The notes beneath the pieces were generated by a model. The model was not told where the DNA came from and searched no databases. It was given only the letters and a program-made list of their open reading frames with translations. From CAWHYG01 sp963833505 (GTDB lineage: Bacteria; Eisenbacteria; RBG-16-71-46; CAIMUX01): a stretch of DNA of 64,000 nucleotides. The translations under genes and the position numbers were made by a program. This document shows positions 51,873 to 61,387 of the stretch, one piece after another. The DNA is taken from assembly GCA_963833505.1 (NCBI GenBank), contig CAWHYG010000007.1:124001-188000 (forward strand). The letters run 5' to 3'. How positions within the stretch are numbered: the first letter of the stretch is position 1; each line of letters starts with the position of its first letter.

Positions 51873-54800
51873 ATGAGGTGTCACTTTGCGTTGTTGGCCG
51901 TGGTGTTGCTCTTGACATCCGCGGCAACCGCATTTGCAGTTGCGGATCGGACCGGCCCGCTGCCTGCGCAGATGGTTCCCTTGCAGGACCGGGGCGACAT
52001 TCCGGCCGCTGTTCCGGGAGGCGGAGGCGCTTTGTCCGCTCCCGATACCGTAAACTTCGGCTACTTCACCGTGATCGGCGGCAATCTCTACGCCGTCCAG
52101 AACGACAGCTGGACCTTCGATCACGATCCCACCCAGCCGTTTGAAGGGTGGTACTGCATCGACGAGACCCAGAACCCCGGGGCCTACTTCCGTCAGATCA
52201 CATCGTCGATCTGGAGCAGCGACCCCAACAACGTCGAGCCCGCTCCGGTCATCACCGGCGCGGGAAGCGCCTGGGTCGGGTTCTTCGAGAGCCACGCGGA
52301 TTCCCTCTGTTGGGACTGCGGCCTGGGCTACGGCAACAACTGGTGCCAGAACCTGGACAGCCCGATCCTGCAGTACAACGGTGTCGGCTCCGTCCACCTT
52401 CAGTTCAACTACTTCGAGGATTCCGAGCTCAACTTCGACTATACGCACGTCTTCCTGAAGGTCGGTTCCACCACGACCCAGTTGAACACCCCCGGCTTCA
52501 CGGGCAAGATCGGCCTGCCCACTTCGCCCGCGAACTTCTCCTTCGACATCAGCAGCGGCGACTTCGGCGGGAGCGCGACGCCGTACACGATCGAGTTCGA
52601 GTTTGCGTCGGACGGCGGCTGGTCGGACGAGGACGGGCACTGGTGCACGACCTACGGTCCGTTCTGCGTCGATGACGTCCAGATCGGTTCCAACTCCTAC
52701 AACTTCGACGCGAGTCTCCAGGGTTGGACTCCCCACGCCTGCCCGGGCATCGGCAGCTTCCTGACGATCACGCCCGTCCAGAGCTACACCCTGCAGGATC
52801 CCTGCACCTGCCGGCTGGTGAACAACGTCATGGGGTTTGCGGACAACAACGGCAAGCACCCCGTGGGAGAACTCGAGGGTGCCTGGTCACCCCCGGCCGA
52901 CCGCAGCAGCCAGTTCCTGCAGCAGCATAACGAGATCTTCGCCCAGTGGGACTCCTATGGCGACATGCCGAAGGCCAACGGCGTGTTCTACCGTCCCGGG
53001 TTCAACTACTACCCCTTCACCTGTCCGGTCACGGGGCAGTCCCAGTGGTCCGGGCGGCAGGGCCAGACGAAGTGGTTCTACATAGGCAACACTCCGGTCT
53101 GCTTCATCTCGCGGGCCTTCGCCAACGACTGGGGAATTCCTCCGTCGTGCCAGGATATCGGCTTCGTCTATGAGCTGTACTCCTCCTGCGACGCCTTCGG
53201 GATTCCGCCCTCCGGGTGCACCGGCGTGACCAACTTCACGCCGATCATCGACAACGTCCGGCTCCGCATGACCGGCATTCCGAACGCGCCGGTCGTCGGT
53301 TACGGCGACGGCACCTACTACCAGGACGGTTTCGGACAGTCGCTCTTGCTCAGCACCACGAACGCCGGCAACGCCGACATCACCGTGGACCTGCGGTTCC
53401 CGACAACCACCGGCCTTCCGGACCTGCTGGGAGACAGTCTCGCCATCGCCGGTCCGCTTTCCACCACGTCCACCGAGTGGCTGTCCAAGCTCTGGTTCCG
53501 GATCCGCCGCGAGGGGCCGGGCAACAGCAGCATCAATGGCTACACCACCTGGAAGAACCGGGTCACGCGCAGCCTCGGGAACATCGTCGGCGCCAGCGCG
53601 CCCTTTACCTGGGGCATCATGGACTCGGTGATCGTTTCCGGGCGTTCGGCCCCGAACAAGTTCTTCAGCAACTTCAGCGAGCTGGACAACCTGTACATCG
53701 CCCCCAACGGCGGCAAGCAGGACGCGATCATCCCCGACGGGATCCTGGGGCCGGGGACGCAGATCCAGTACTTCGTCACGGCGTACTACGTCTGCACTCC
53801 GACGGTCGCCTTCGTCCTGCCGGACACGACCGGTAAGTTCTACAGCGAGTTCCAGATCCTGCCGAGCTACCGGAACGTCTCCGGCGTCCCCAAGTTCCCC
53901 TGCGTCATGTACGTCCAGGGAGACGCGACGCCGTTGACCAAGATCTCCCAGGTCACGGCTCTCAGCAACTGGTTCGTCGAGAGGGCACTGAACAAGGCCA
54001 TCAACGGCGTCTACTCGCCCGTTCCGAACCCGGCTCCGTGGGATGAATTCCAGTACACGGACGCGGCTTCGAACTGGCACGGCACCTTCTTCCGGGGTGT
54101 CGGGGCCGACGACGGGGCGCCTCTGCCGCAGTTGATGGGCTACAGCTTCATGATGTGCGACCTGGGCACGAACCCCGCGGGTGCCATGGACACGCGGGAC
54201 TGGCAGGGCTTCGACTCCTGGCTGAACACGACCATCTGCGGGAAGAACGCGGTCCAGCAGGGTGTGCTCATGGCCGGTGACGAAATCGTGCAGGGCATCT
54301 CGGGCCAGTATCCGGCCTTCCTGACCGATCTGGGTTCGTACCAGTTCTGCCCGAGCGTTCCCTACTACGATCCGTCGTGCGCGAACGACCAGAACAAGTG
54401 CGTTGATCTGGCGTACAACAGCGGCGGGCCGTTCCAGCCCAGCCTCAGCTACGACCTGTGGGGCAACTGGTGTCCGCAGCGCTTCTCCTTCTCCGTCCTC
54501 GGGACCGCCAGCGGCGGCGTCGGGAACAAGAACTTCGTCAACATCAAGACGAACGCAGTGGAGAAATACGCTCAGGTCACCAATGACGCGAGCGCTCTCG
54601 CGGGCAAGTACCGCACGGTCCTGAACGGCTACTCGCTGATGCACATGATCACGCGTTCGAACCCGGACACCTGCCCGGCGGCCGACACCCTGTCGGTCTA
54701 CACCGCGGCGGCGGCCGACCTGAAGGACGCGATCAAGTGGACCCTGAACATCGGTGATCCGTCGGTTCTGGCCAGCTTGTGCGTCGACGCGTGCACTGAC

Positions 54801-55121
54801 CGGACGGACGTTCCGCCGAGTCAGGGCATCGTGGACGGCGGGCTGATCAACCGGCTCTACCAGAACAGCCCGAACCCGTTCAACCCGCGCACCACGATTT
54901 CGTTCTCGTTGGCGGCGGCCGGACCGGCCAAGCTCCTCGTCTACGACATCACCGGTCGGAAGGTGAGGACTCTGGTCAACGGCGTGCAGCCGGCGGGTAC
55001 GCATCAAGTGATCTGGGACGGCACCAATGACGCTGGCCAGAAGGTTCCGGCCGGTGTCTACTGGAGCCAGCTCTCCGCGGGCAGCTACAACTCGAACAAG
55101 AAGATGGTCGTCCTGAAGTAA
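51873..55121 (+). CDS. Large exported surface protein with FlgD-type C-terminal domain
   Basis: A 1082-residue exported protein. Signal peptide MRCHFALLAVVLLLTSAATAFA with GCGGAGG before the ATG. The body is Cys-, Trp- and Tyr-rich, without a recognised enzyme domain. Early modules resemble MAM/jelly-roll sandwiches (SVHLQFNYFEDSELNFDYTHVFLK in parts, then TIEFEFASDGGWSDEDGHWC). The last ~85 residues are a canonical Ig-like sorting domain: LYQNSPNPFNPRTTISFSL, LLVYDITGRKVRTLV and QKVPAGVYWSQL...KKMVVLK. Driven by a strong promoter and followed by a terminator, so probably an abundant single-gene transcript. Confidence 0.85.
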   Translation: MRCHFALLAVVLLLTSAATAFAVADRTGPLPAQMVPLQDRGDIPAAVPGGGGALSAPDTVNFGYFTVIGGNLYAVQNDSWTFDHDPTQPFEGWYCIDETQNPGAYFRQITSSIWSSDPNNVEPAPVITGAGSAWVGFFESHADSLCWDCGLGYGNNWCQNLDSPILQYNGVGSVHLQFNYFEDSELNFDYTHVFLKVGSTTTQLNTPGFTGKIGLPTSPANFSFDISSGDFGGSATPYTIEFEFASDGGWSDEDGHWCTTYGPFCVDDVQIGSNSYNFDASLQGWTPHACPGIGSFLTITPVQSYTLQDPCTCRLVNNVMGFADNNGKHPVGELEGAWSPPADRSSQFLQQHNEIFAQWDSYGDMPKANGVFYRPGFNYYPFTCPVTGQSQWSGRQGQTKWFYIGNTPVCFISRAFANDWGIPPSCQDIGFVYELYSSCDAFGIPPSGCTGVTNFTPIIDNVRLRMTGIPNAPVVGYGDGTYYQDGFGQSLLLSTTNAGNADITVDLRFPTTTGLPDLLGDSLAIAGPLSTTSTEWLSKLWFRIRREGPGNSSINGYTTWKNRVTRSLGNIVGASAPFTWGIMDSVIVSGRSAPNKFFSNFSELDNLYIAPNGGKQDAIIPDGILGPGTQIQYFVTAYYVCTPTVAFVLPDTTGKFYSEFQILPSYRNVSGVPKFPCVMYVQGDATPLTKISQVTALSNWFVERALNKAINGVYSPVPNPAPWDEFQYTDAASNWHGTFFRGVGADDGAPLPQLMGYSFMMCDLGTNPAGAMDTRDWQGFDSWLNTTICGKNAVQQGVLMAGDEIVQGISGQYPAFLTDLGSYQFCPSVPYYDPSCANDQNKCVDLAYNSGGPFQPSLSYDLWGNWCPQRFSFSVLGTASGGVGNKNFVNIKTNAVEKYAQVTNDASALAGKYRTVLNGYSLMHMITRSNPDTCPAADTLSVYTAAAADLKDAIKWTLNIGDPSVLASLCVDACTDRTDVPPSQGIVDGGLINRLYQNSPNPFNPRTTISFSLAAAGPAKLLVYDITGRKVRTLVNGVQPAGTHQVIWDGTNDAGQKVPAGVYWSQLSAGSYNSNKKMVVLK

Positions 55122-55147
55122 ACGCGCTTCAGCGGCCGGCTTTCTGG

Positions 55148-55178
55148 AAGGGGATTGGGCGGAAGCCCGGTCCCCTTT
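55148..55178 (+). terminator. Probable intrinsic terminator of the surface-protein gene
   Basis: AAGGGGA-tt-GGGC pairs with GCCC-gg-TCCCCTT around a GGAA loop, 26 bp after the stop codon. The stem is strong; only three Ts follow, so termination may need more than this. Confidence 0.6.
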
Positions 55179-55209
55179 CGTGTGGACGCGGCGCCGGCCG
55201 CGCCGATCG

Positions 55210-55238
55210 TTGACCCCGGCCTCCTCCTGCGCTTCAAT
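55210..55238 (+). promoter_or_regulatory. Candidate promoter for the GT39-TPR gene (leaderless)
   Basis: TTGACC at 55210-55215, 17-bp spacer, TTCAAT at 55233-55238; the ATG begins at 55245, where transcription should start. No Shine-Dalgarno sequence precedes it. Confidence 0.45.
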
Positions 55239-55244
55239 GGCGCC

Positions 55245-57293
55245 ATGCCATCGGCCAAGGCCCGCCCTCCGACCGTGGAATCACGGCCCAAGGCGGCGAG
55301 ATCCCCAGAGCGTCCGGACCGTCCGGGTTTCCCTCGCCCGGCCGGCCTCCCAGCCAGCGTCCTTCTGGTCGGCCTGGCGGCCTTGCTGCGCGTTCTGCAC
55401 CTGGCGGAGTTCGCGCGGCTCCCGTGGTTTCACGCGCTTCAAATGGATGCCCGCTACCACGCCGAATGGGCGCAGCGCCTCGTCCAGAACGGCTGGAGCG
55501 ACCCGCAGCCCTTCTTTCGCGCGCCGCTCTATCCCTATCTCCTGAGCCTGATCCTGGCGGTGACGGGGGACCTTGACTGGTGCGCGCGTATCCTCCAGAT
55601 CATTCTCGGCCTCGCCACCGTGCTGCTTGTCCATCGCATCGCTCTCCGGCTGCTGGCGCCCCGGTGGGCCTTCGCGGCCGGCCTCCTGGCCGCTGTGATC
55701 TGGACTCCCATCCACTACGAGACCGAGCTGCTCCTGGAACCGCTCCTCACGTTCTTCACGACCTTGCTGCTTTTCCTGATGGTTCGGAGGGAAGGTCCGC
55801 CCAGATCACGCGAGCTGATCCTCTGGGGCCTCGTCGGAGGCCTCGCCGCCGCGGTGCGCCCCAACGTCCTCCTTTTCCTGCCGGCGCTTCCGCTCTACGC
55901 GGGCTGGCTGGCGTTCTCTCGGGGAAGTCGCCGCCCCTCCGCCGCGCGCGGAGGTTCCCCTGCGAGGCTGTTTGGAACCGCCGTCGCGCGGGCCGGCGCA
56001 TGGTGCCTTCTCGGCTTCCTCGTTCCGATCCTGCCCATCTGGTTCCACAACGCGCGCCACGGCGATCCGGCGACTCCGCTGGCGTGGCAGGGTGGGATCA
56101 ATTTCTATATCGGGAACAACCCGTCTTCCAACGGATGGTCCGCCGTCGCGCCCGGGATGCGCTCCGACTGGCAGGGAGGATACGAGGACGCGATCCGCCT
56201 GGCGCAAACGGGGTCCGGGTCGGCCCGCCCCCTCCGGCCTTCGGAGATTTCGGCCTATTGGACCGAGCAGGGTCTCCGGTTCTGGATCACCCGTCCCGGC
56301 TCGGCCATTCGCCTCCTCTGGACCAAGTGCCTCCTGTTCTGGTCCAACGCCGAGATCAAGAACAACGAGGACCCGCGTTACTTTCGAACGACCCTGTGGA
56401 GCCTGCGCTGGCTTCCGGCGTCCTTCGGCCTGCTCGCGCCGCTTGCCCTGGTCGGCCTGGGGATGGCGTGGCGTCGTGGCCTGCGGTTTCGACTTCTGAC
56501 TCTGTTCACGGGACTCTGGTTTGTGTCGGTCGTGATCTTCTTTGTCTGCGCGCGATATCGGCTGCCGATCACGCCGCTCCTGCCCCTGTTCGCGGTTCTT
56601 CCGCTCGAGGGCGCCGTCGGGTGGGCGCGGCGGAGGCAGTGGGTTCTCCTGGGCGCCTTGATCGCGGGTCAGGCCGTTCTCTACCCGCTCCTTTTCACGC
56701 CGCGGGCCGAAACGGAGGCCGGCGGATTCTTTCAGTCCTATGCCAATCTCGGAGTTGCATGGTCCGAGCTCCAGCGGTGGCCTGAAGCGGAAGCGGCCTA
56801 CCAGAAGTCGATTGCGCTTGCCCCCGAATACCTCAAGAATTACGAGAACCTCGGTCTGGCGTTCGAAAAGCAGGATCGCTTTCCGGAAGCGGAGGGCGTC
56901 TATCGGCATGGCCTCGCGGTGGCGCCGCGCAACCCGCTGCTGCGGAGAGACCTGGCCGAGGTGTTGCAGATCCAGGGGAAGTTGCCGGAAGCCGAATCCG
57001 TCGCGGGGGACCTGGTCAAGGAGTACCCGGGCTCCCCGGAGCTGTGCCTGCTTCTCAGCGGGATCGAGGCGGCTCGGGGCGAGCGCGCACGGGCGCTTGG
57101 GACCCTTCAAGACCTTCTGGGGCGGGCCCCTCACGTGGTGGCCGCGCGGCTGGAGGTTGCTCAGCTTCAGTGGACGGCGGGAGACACTTCCGCAGCCCGG
57201 CGGACGGTCGAGCTGGGTCTCGAGCTCGATCCCGGCCAGCCGCAACTGCTCTCGGTGGCCGCACAGATCGCCGGGAGAGGAATGGGGAATTGA
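55245..57293 (+). CDS. GT39-like glycosyltransferase with C-terminal TPRs
   Basis: A 682-residue membrane protein. Basic Pro-rich N-terminus, first helix PASVLLVGLAALLRVLHLAEF, then the family-type first loop WFHALQMDARYHAEWAQRLV with the acidic DARYH, and FFRAPLYPYLLSLIL. Eight to ten helices and a luminal loop with GGINFYIGNNPSSNGW. TPR-like helices from about residue 500 (YANLGVAWSELQRWPEAEA and following). Resembles the ArnT/PMT (GT39, GT-C) enzymes that use a lipid-linked sugar to modify proteins or lipids. The partial gene at 63378 is a paralogue, sharing F-x-RAPLYPYLL. Between them lies a set of exported proteins that may be their substrates. Confidence 0.85.
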   Translation: MPSAKARPPTVESRPKAARSPERPDRPGFPRPAGLPASVLLVGLAALLRVLHLAEFARLPWFHALQMDARYHAEWAQRLVQNGWSDPQPFFRAPLYPYLLSLILAVTGDLDWCARILQIILGLATVLLVHRIALRLLAPRWAFAAGLLAAVIWTPIHYETELLLEPLLTFFTTLLLFLMVRREGPPRSRELILWGLVGGLAAAVRPNVLLFLPALPLYAGWLAFSRGSRRPSAARGGSPARLFGTAVARAGAWCLLGFLVPILPIWFHNARHGDPATPLAWQGGINFYIGNNPSSNGWSAVAPGMRSDWQGGYEDAIRLAQTGSGSARPLRPSEISAYWTEQGLRFWITRPGSAIRLLWTKCLLFWSNAEIKNNEDPRYFRTTLWSLRWLPASFGLLAPLALVGLGMAWRRGLRFRLLTLFTGLWFVSVVIFFVCARYRLPITPLLPLFAVLPLEGAVGWARRRQWVLLGALIAGQAVLYPLLFTPRAETEAGGFFQSYANLGVAWSELQRWPEAEAAYQKSIALAPEYLKNYENLGLAFEKQDRFPEAEGVYRHGLAVAPRNPLLRRDLAEVLQIQGKLPEAESVAGDLVKEYPGSPELCLLLSGIEAARGERARALGTLQDLLGRAPHVVAARLEVAQLQWTAGDTSAARRTVELGLELDPGQPQLLSVAAQIAGRGMGN

Positions 57294-57319
57294 CTCCGTT
57301 TCCGATCGGGTGGTACATT
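57290..57319 (+). promoter_or_regulatory. Candidate promoter for the modular lipoprotein gene
   Basis: TTGACT at 57290-57295 (overlapping the stop codon of the preceding gene), 18-bp spacer, TACATT at 57314-57319. It would give a ~37-nt leader with the ribosome-binding site GGGGGGAAAGG. Confidence 0.45.
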
Positions 57320-57362
57320 GCCAGTCGAACCGGGGATTGGGTTGTGGGTACGGGGGGAAAGG

Positions 57363-59066
57363 ATGCGTTTTCAGCCTCGGCGGTTATCCGCAAGCGTTTG
57401 GCTTTCCTGCGGTTCCGTCCTCCTGATGATTGCCGCGATGGCGGTCGGGTTCCTCGCGCATGGATGCCGGGAGCAGAGCACCGCGCCGATCGACCGGAAC
57501 GCAGCGCCGGAGACCGTGCTGGTCGAGGTGCCCGGGGACAGCACGACGGCTTTCTACCGGATCGATCTGCACTGGTACGGCTCTGATTCGGATGGACGGG
57601 TCGTCGGATACGACTGGGCGATCACGGATTCGCTTCCGCCGGATCCGATTCCCTGGAAGTTCACGACCAGGACGGACAGCACCTTCATCTTCTCGGTCGA
57701 GGAGACCCGCCAGGTGCTGGGGCACCGGTTCTACGTCCGGGCCGTGGACAATGAAGGCAAGGTGGACCCGACTCCGGCCTGGGCGTTCTTCGGCGCCAGG
57801 GACAATTGCATCCCGGTGGCGTCCTTCCTCTCCAGTCATCGGCCCACCGGGCCGCTGGCGCCCTATGCGTTGTCGCCCGATCAGACCGATACGCTCTGGC
57901 TGACTTCGACGAACCAGACCACTCCGGGCGATACGGTCCCCACTGGCTGGTCGGTCCACTTCGCCTGGACGGGCAGCGACTGCGATGTGGTGCCGGGCCA
58001 GGGCGGCAAGCCGGATACCGTGGGCCGGGTTACCGGGTATGTCTCCCGCCTGATTCCGCTCGAGCTGAACGACGTCATCGGGGACACGGCCCAGACCTCG
58101 GCGCAGTTCAGCGCCGCCCAGCTGGCCAGCGGGCTCTACGTCATGCAGGTGAAGGCCCGTGATGATGCCGGGATGCTCAGCACCAGCCCGGCGATCCGGG
58201 CTTTCGTCTGGAACAAGGATCCCGACACCCGTTTCGCGGACGACAGCTACTCCCTGACGAACCAGGGCTACTATTCAGATCTCAATTCGAACAACTTCCG
58301 GACCTTCACCAACGGGGACACCTTGCCCATGCGGGCCGCCGGCATCCAGGTCAAAGCCTACGTGGTGGCGTCCGACCCCGATCCCGTGACCACCGATCCG
58401 ACGAAACAGATCGTCAGCATGGACGCCCGGGTCGTCCAGTACAGCGGATTCTGGACGTCGCTGATGCTGAACCCCGATGAACGCTCGGCGGTCTTCGGAC
58501 CGACGGGCTCTCCCGGCTACTTCACCGGCGATTACACGTTGATGGCGCGATCCCAGGACTCGCAGGGGCGATATGACGGGTCTCCTTGCCAGATCCGCTT
58601 CTCCATCAACCATCCTCCCCGCTGGCAGGGACAGTGGCAGGCCGGGTCTCCTCCGGTCCAGAAGGTCATGTCGCCGGTGAACGGCCAGATCATCCATGCC
58701 AACGACCCGGGGACGTTGACGTTGGACTTCGCGGTGATCGACCCGGACACCAACACCGTGGTCAACCCGATCCTGGCGATGATCGAGTTCAACTACCGCT
58801 TCGTCCAATATCCGTCGCCGACCGGTCCCGGCGGAGACAGCGACTTCACGGACTGGTCGTCCGGAGTGGACACCGTGCAACCGGACGGGACCACCCAGGT
58901 CTGGTCCTGGGAGCAGAACTCGATCCGAGGCGACAACAGCCCCTTCCTTCCGGGCGACTACATCCTGGAAGTGCAGGCCAAGGAAGTCCCACCGCAGGGA
59001 AGCGAGAGCTTCGGGAGCCGATTGGTTGATTCAGGCGCCATCCACTTTACGATCGCCAATCCCTGA
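57363..59066 (+). CDS. Exported modular (Ig/Fn3-like) protein, probable lipoprotein
   Basis: A 567-residue exported protein. Signal region SVWLSCGSVLLMIAAMAVGFLAHGC ending in a not quite canonical lipobox AHGC. The mature part is built of Ig/Fn3-like beta modules: an opening IDLHWYGSDSDGRVVGYDWAITD and FYVRAVDNEGKVDPTPA, then a second module with similar YVMQVKARDDAGM, and a third with WQ and D-rich strands. The first module clearly matches that of the next gene (WEGSDPDGVV...FYLRAIDNEYSV), so the two are tandem paralogues. No enzymatic motif. Confidence 0.78.
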   Translation: MRFQPRRLSASVWLSCGSVLLMIAAMAVGFLAHGCREQSTAPIDRNAAPETVLVEVPGDSTTAFYRIDLHWYGSDSDGRVVGYDWAITDSLPPDPIPWKFTTRTDSTFIFSVEETRQVLGHRFYVRAVDNEGKVDPTPAWAFFGARDNCIPVASFLSSHRPTGPLAPYALSPDQTDTLWLTSTNQTTPGDTVPTGWSVHFAWTGSDCDVVPGQGGKPDTVGRVTGYVSRLIPLELNDVIGDTAQTSAQFSAAQLASGLYVMQVKARDDAGMLSTSPAIRAFVWNKDPDTRFADDSYSLTNQGYYSDLNSNNFRTFTNGDTLPMRAAGIQVKAYVVASDPDPVTTDPTKQIVSMDARVVQYSGFWTSLMLNPDERSAVFGPTGSPGYFTGDYTLMARSQDSQGRYDGSPCQIRFSINHPPRWQGQWQAGSPPVQKVMSPVNGQIIHANDPGTLTLDFAVIDPDTNTVVNPILAMIEFNYRFVQYPSPTGPGGDSDFTDWSSGVDTVQPDGTTQVWSWEQNSIRGDNSPFLPGDYILEVQAKEVPPQGSESFGSRLVDSGAIHFTIANP

Positions 59067-59096
59067 TCGGCGCCTGCCGGCGTAGGAGAGCATCAA

Positions 59097-61322
59097 ATGC
59101 TGAGTCGTAGGATACTGTCCCTGCTGACCCTGGCGGCCGGTTTGCTGGTTCTGGCCCAGGTGCAATGTCTCCTGGTTCCGGACGACACGGAAAAGGGAAA
59201 CCAGATCGCGAACATCAGGCCGCAGGTGCGGATCACCGGAGGAGCCCTCGACACCACGTCCGCCGGGGTCGATTACAAGGTGACGTTCTCGTGGGAGGGA
59301 AGCGATCCGGACGGGGTCGTCACGCTCTTCCAGTGGGCGGTGGACGACACCGTGAGCGAAGGGGCCTGGCACGACACCACGGGTTTCTCCGCCCTGTTCA
59401 AGTTCAGCGCCACCACCGGAGGGCACGGGGGCAACCCGGACGAGTTCAGCGACTGGCACACCTTCTACCTCCGGGCCATCGACAACGAATACTCGGTTTC
59501 GCTCCCGGTCAAGGCCTACTTCAACGCCAAGACCGTCGCGCCGACCACGAAGATCACGTTCCCGAACCTGGCGGGCCAGCAGATTCCGACCATGCAGCCG
59601 ACCTTCCAGGTCCAGTGGGTGGGCCAGGATCTGGACAGCTCGAGACCGGATCAGAAGCCGATCTACTATGAGTACAAGCTGGTCCACGCCGCCGTGCTCC
59701 ATCCGGAAACTGCGCCCGATTCGCTGCGCCGTGGGAACAACATCATGTTGCCGAGGGACTACCGGGGCGCGCCCACGGACTGGATCCGGGTGCCCAGCAC
59801 GACGGCCCAGGCGACCCTCACGCTCCTGTGCAACAACGAGTACGCCTTCGCGGTCCGCTCCGTGGACGAGGCCGGCGCCACCGAGCCGGAGCTCACCTTG
59901 AATGTCAACTTCCTGCTCTTCGCGGTCAGCTGCACCCCCTCAAAACCTACGGTGACCATCTGCGAGGAATCCATGGGGTGTCACGTCTTTCCCCTGGATT
60001 CGGGATCGACCTGGACCGGGCCGACGGGTGGCGTCGAGGTCGCCGCCGGACGGCCGTTGCGGTTCAAGTGGACCGGGGACGCGTCGTCCTACGGTTCCTT
60101 CCCCGGCAACGTCAACTACGCGCTGGATCCGGTCGACCCGGAGGATGAATCCCGGACGGATCCGCAGGGCATCGGCGGGTTCATCGGTTGGGGAAAATGG
60201 AGCGGCAACCAGACTCCCTTCGTCTTCAAGAACGATCAGGCGGGCATTCACACCCTCTATGTCCTGATGCGGGACATCAGCGAGGATCCGGCCTCGACCC
60301 AGATCTGCATCATCCAGATGAACGTCATCACGTACACGTTCGCGAAGTTCGCCCTCATCGTGGATGACGAGGTCAATGACAACGTGTCTGACGCCATCCA
60401 CACCGGTTTCATGCGCCGGGCGATCTTTGCCCATCTCAATGACTTTCCCAACCTGGGCGCGCCGACGCTATGGAAGGCCTACGAGGTGATCGGCGGGCAG
60501 GAGGTGGGCCACCCCAACGCCATCGATCTCGAGACGCTGTCGGAGTACCAGCACGTGTTCTGGTACGTCAACAACACCCACGGCATCGATACGAGCTTCT
60601 GGCTGAGCGAGGGAACCGGCACGCAGAGCAAGCGGCTCCTGACCAGCTACGTCAGCGCCGGAGGTCGACTCTTCATCATGGGCGAGACCCTGGCGGGGTT
60701 CCTTCTGAGCGACGTCAAGTACCCCAAGACGCCGCCGAAACCGGGGGACCCGACCTACAACGACTGGACCAGCTCGTTCTTCTTCAAGTTCCTCTACCTC
60801 CGGAACACGCTGGTCAGCGACACCTGGCGCAACAGCCAGCTTTCACCCCCCGACAAGGCGTGCTCGGCCCTGGCCTCGGGACTGATCGGGGCGCGTTCGC
60901 TCAATCCGGCCTTCCCGGATCTGTTCATCGACCCCAACAAGTGGAATCCGTTGCAGGTCGGCGGCAACCAGTACCTGGGCGGCCGCATCGACTGGGAGGG
61001 AGTGAAGGCGGCCTCGGGCGAGACGGTCGAGAGTCTTCCCGGGTTGGATTCGCTCTACGCGGCCAACACCTGGAACCGCCTGCTGCCGACGAACCCGAGC
61101 AACTGCAGCCAGGGCAACCTGCCCTTCGGGTCCTACTACTCGCCGGCCTACAACGCGATCATCGCGCAGCGCTATCAGTCCACCAAGGCCGACACCCTCG
61201 CTGGAATCCAGCACGGGCGGACCATGGTCTTTGATTTCGAACCGTACTGGTACCAGGAGGCCGGGCTCTTCGACGCGGGGAGCTCAGCGATCAACTGGTT
61301 GGTGACCGGACGGGATCGGTAA
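59097..61322 (+). CDS. Exported modular (Ig/Fn3-like) protein, paralogue of the preceding gene
   Basis: A 741-residue exported protein, signal sequence RRILSLLTLAAGLLVLAQVQC (cleavage uncertain). N-terminal modules match the previous gene. From about residue 410 a different domain begins (FALIVDDEVNDNVSDAIHTG, VIGGQEVGHPNAIDL, HVFWYVNNTHGIDTSF, GRLFIMGETLAGFLL), with a glutamine-amidotransferase-like Rossmann pattern of the kind seen in DUF4350-type or ThuA-like exported proteins; catalytic residues are not evident. It ends in the motif GRTMVFDFEPYWYQEAGLFD. GTAGGAGAG before the ATG. 30 bp behind the previous gene, so one operon. Confidence 0.78.
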   Translation: MLSRRILSLLTLAAGLLVLAQVQCLLVPDDTEKGNQIANIRPQVRITGGALDTTSAGVDYKVTFSWEGSDPDGVVTLFQWAVDDTVSEGAWHDTTGFSALFKFSATTGGHGGNPDEFSDWHTFYLRAIDNEYSVSLPVKAYFNAKTVAPTTKITFPNLAGQQIPTMQPTFQVQWVGQDLDSSRPDQKPIYYEYKLVHAAVLHPETAPDSLRRGNNIMLPRDYRGAPTDWIRVPSTTAQATLTLLCNNEYAFAVRSVDEAGATEPELTLNVNFLLFAVSCTPSKPTVTICEESMGCHVFPLDSGSTWTGPTGGVEVAAGRPLRFKWTGDASSYGSFPGNVNYALDPVDPEDESRTDPQGIGGFIGWGKWSGNQTPFVFKNDQAGIHTLYVLMRDISEDPASTQICIIQMNVITYTFAKFALIVDDEVNDNVSDAIHTGFMRRAIFAHLNDFPNLGAPTLWKAYEVIGGQEVGHPNAIDLETLSEYQHVFWYVNNTHGIDTSFWLSEGTGTQSKRLLTSYVSAGGRLFIMGETLAGFLLSDVKYPKTPPKPGDPTYNDWTSSFFFKFLYLRNTLVSDTWRNSQLSPPDKACSALASGLIGARSLNPAFPDLFIDPNKWNPLQVGGNQYLGGRIDWEGVKAASGETVESLPGLDSLYAANTWNRLLPTNPSNCSQGNLPFGSYYSPAYNAIIAQRYQSTKADTLAGIQHGRTMVFDFEPYWYQEAGLFDAGSSAINWLVTGRDR

Positions 61323-61387
61323 CGGTCGCGCGGCGGTTCCGGGGACGCGGGCCGGTCGCCGCGCCGGAAAGCAGGAGAGGGACAGGC

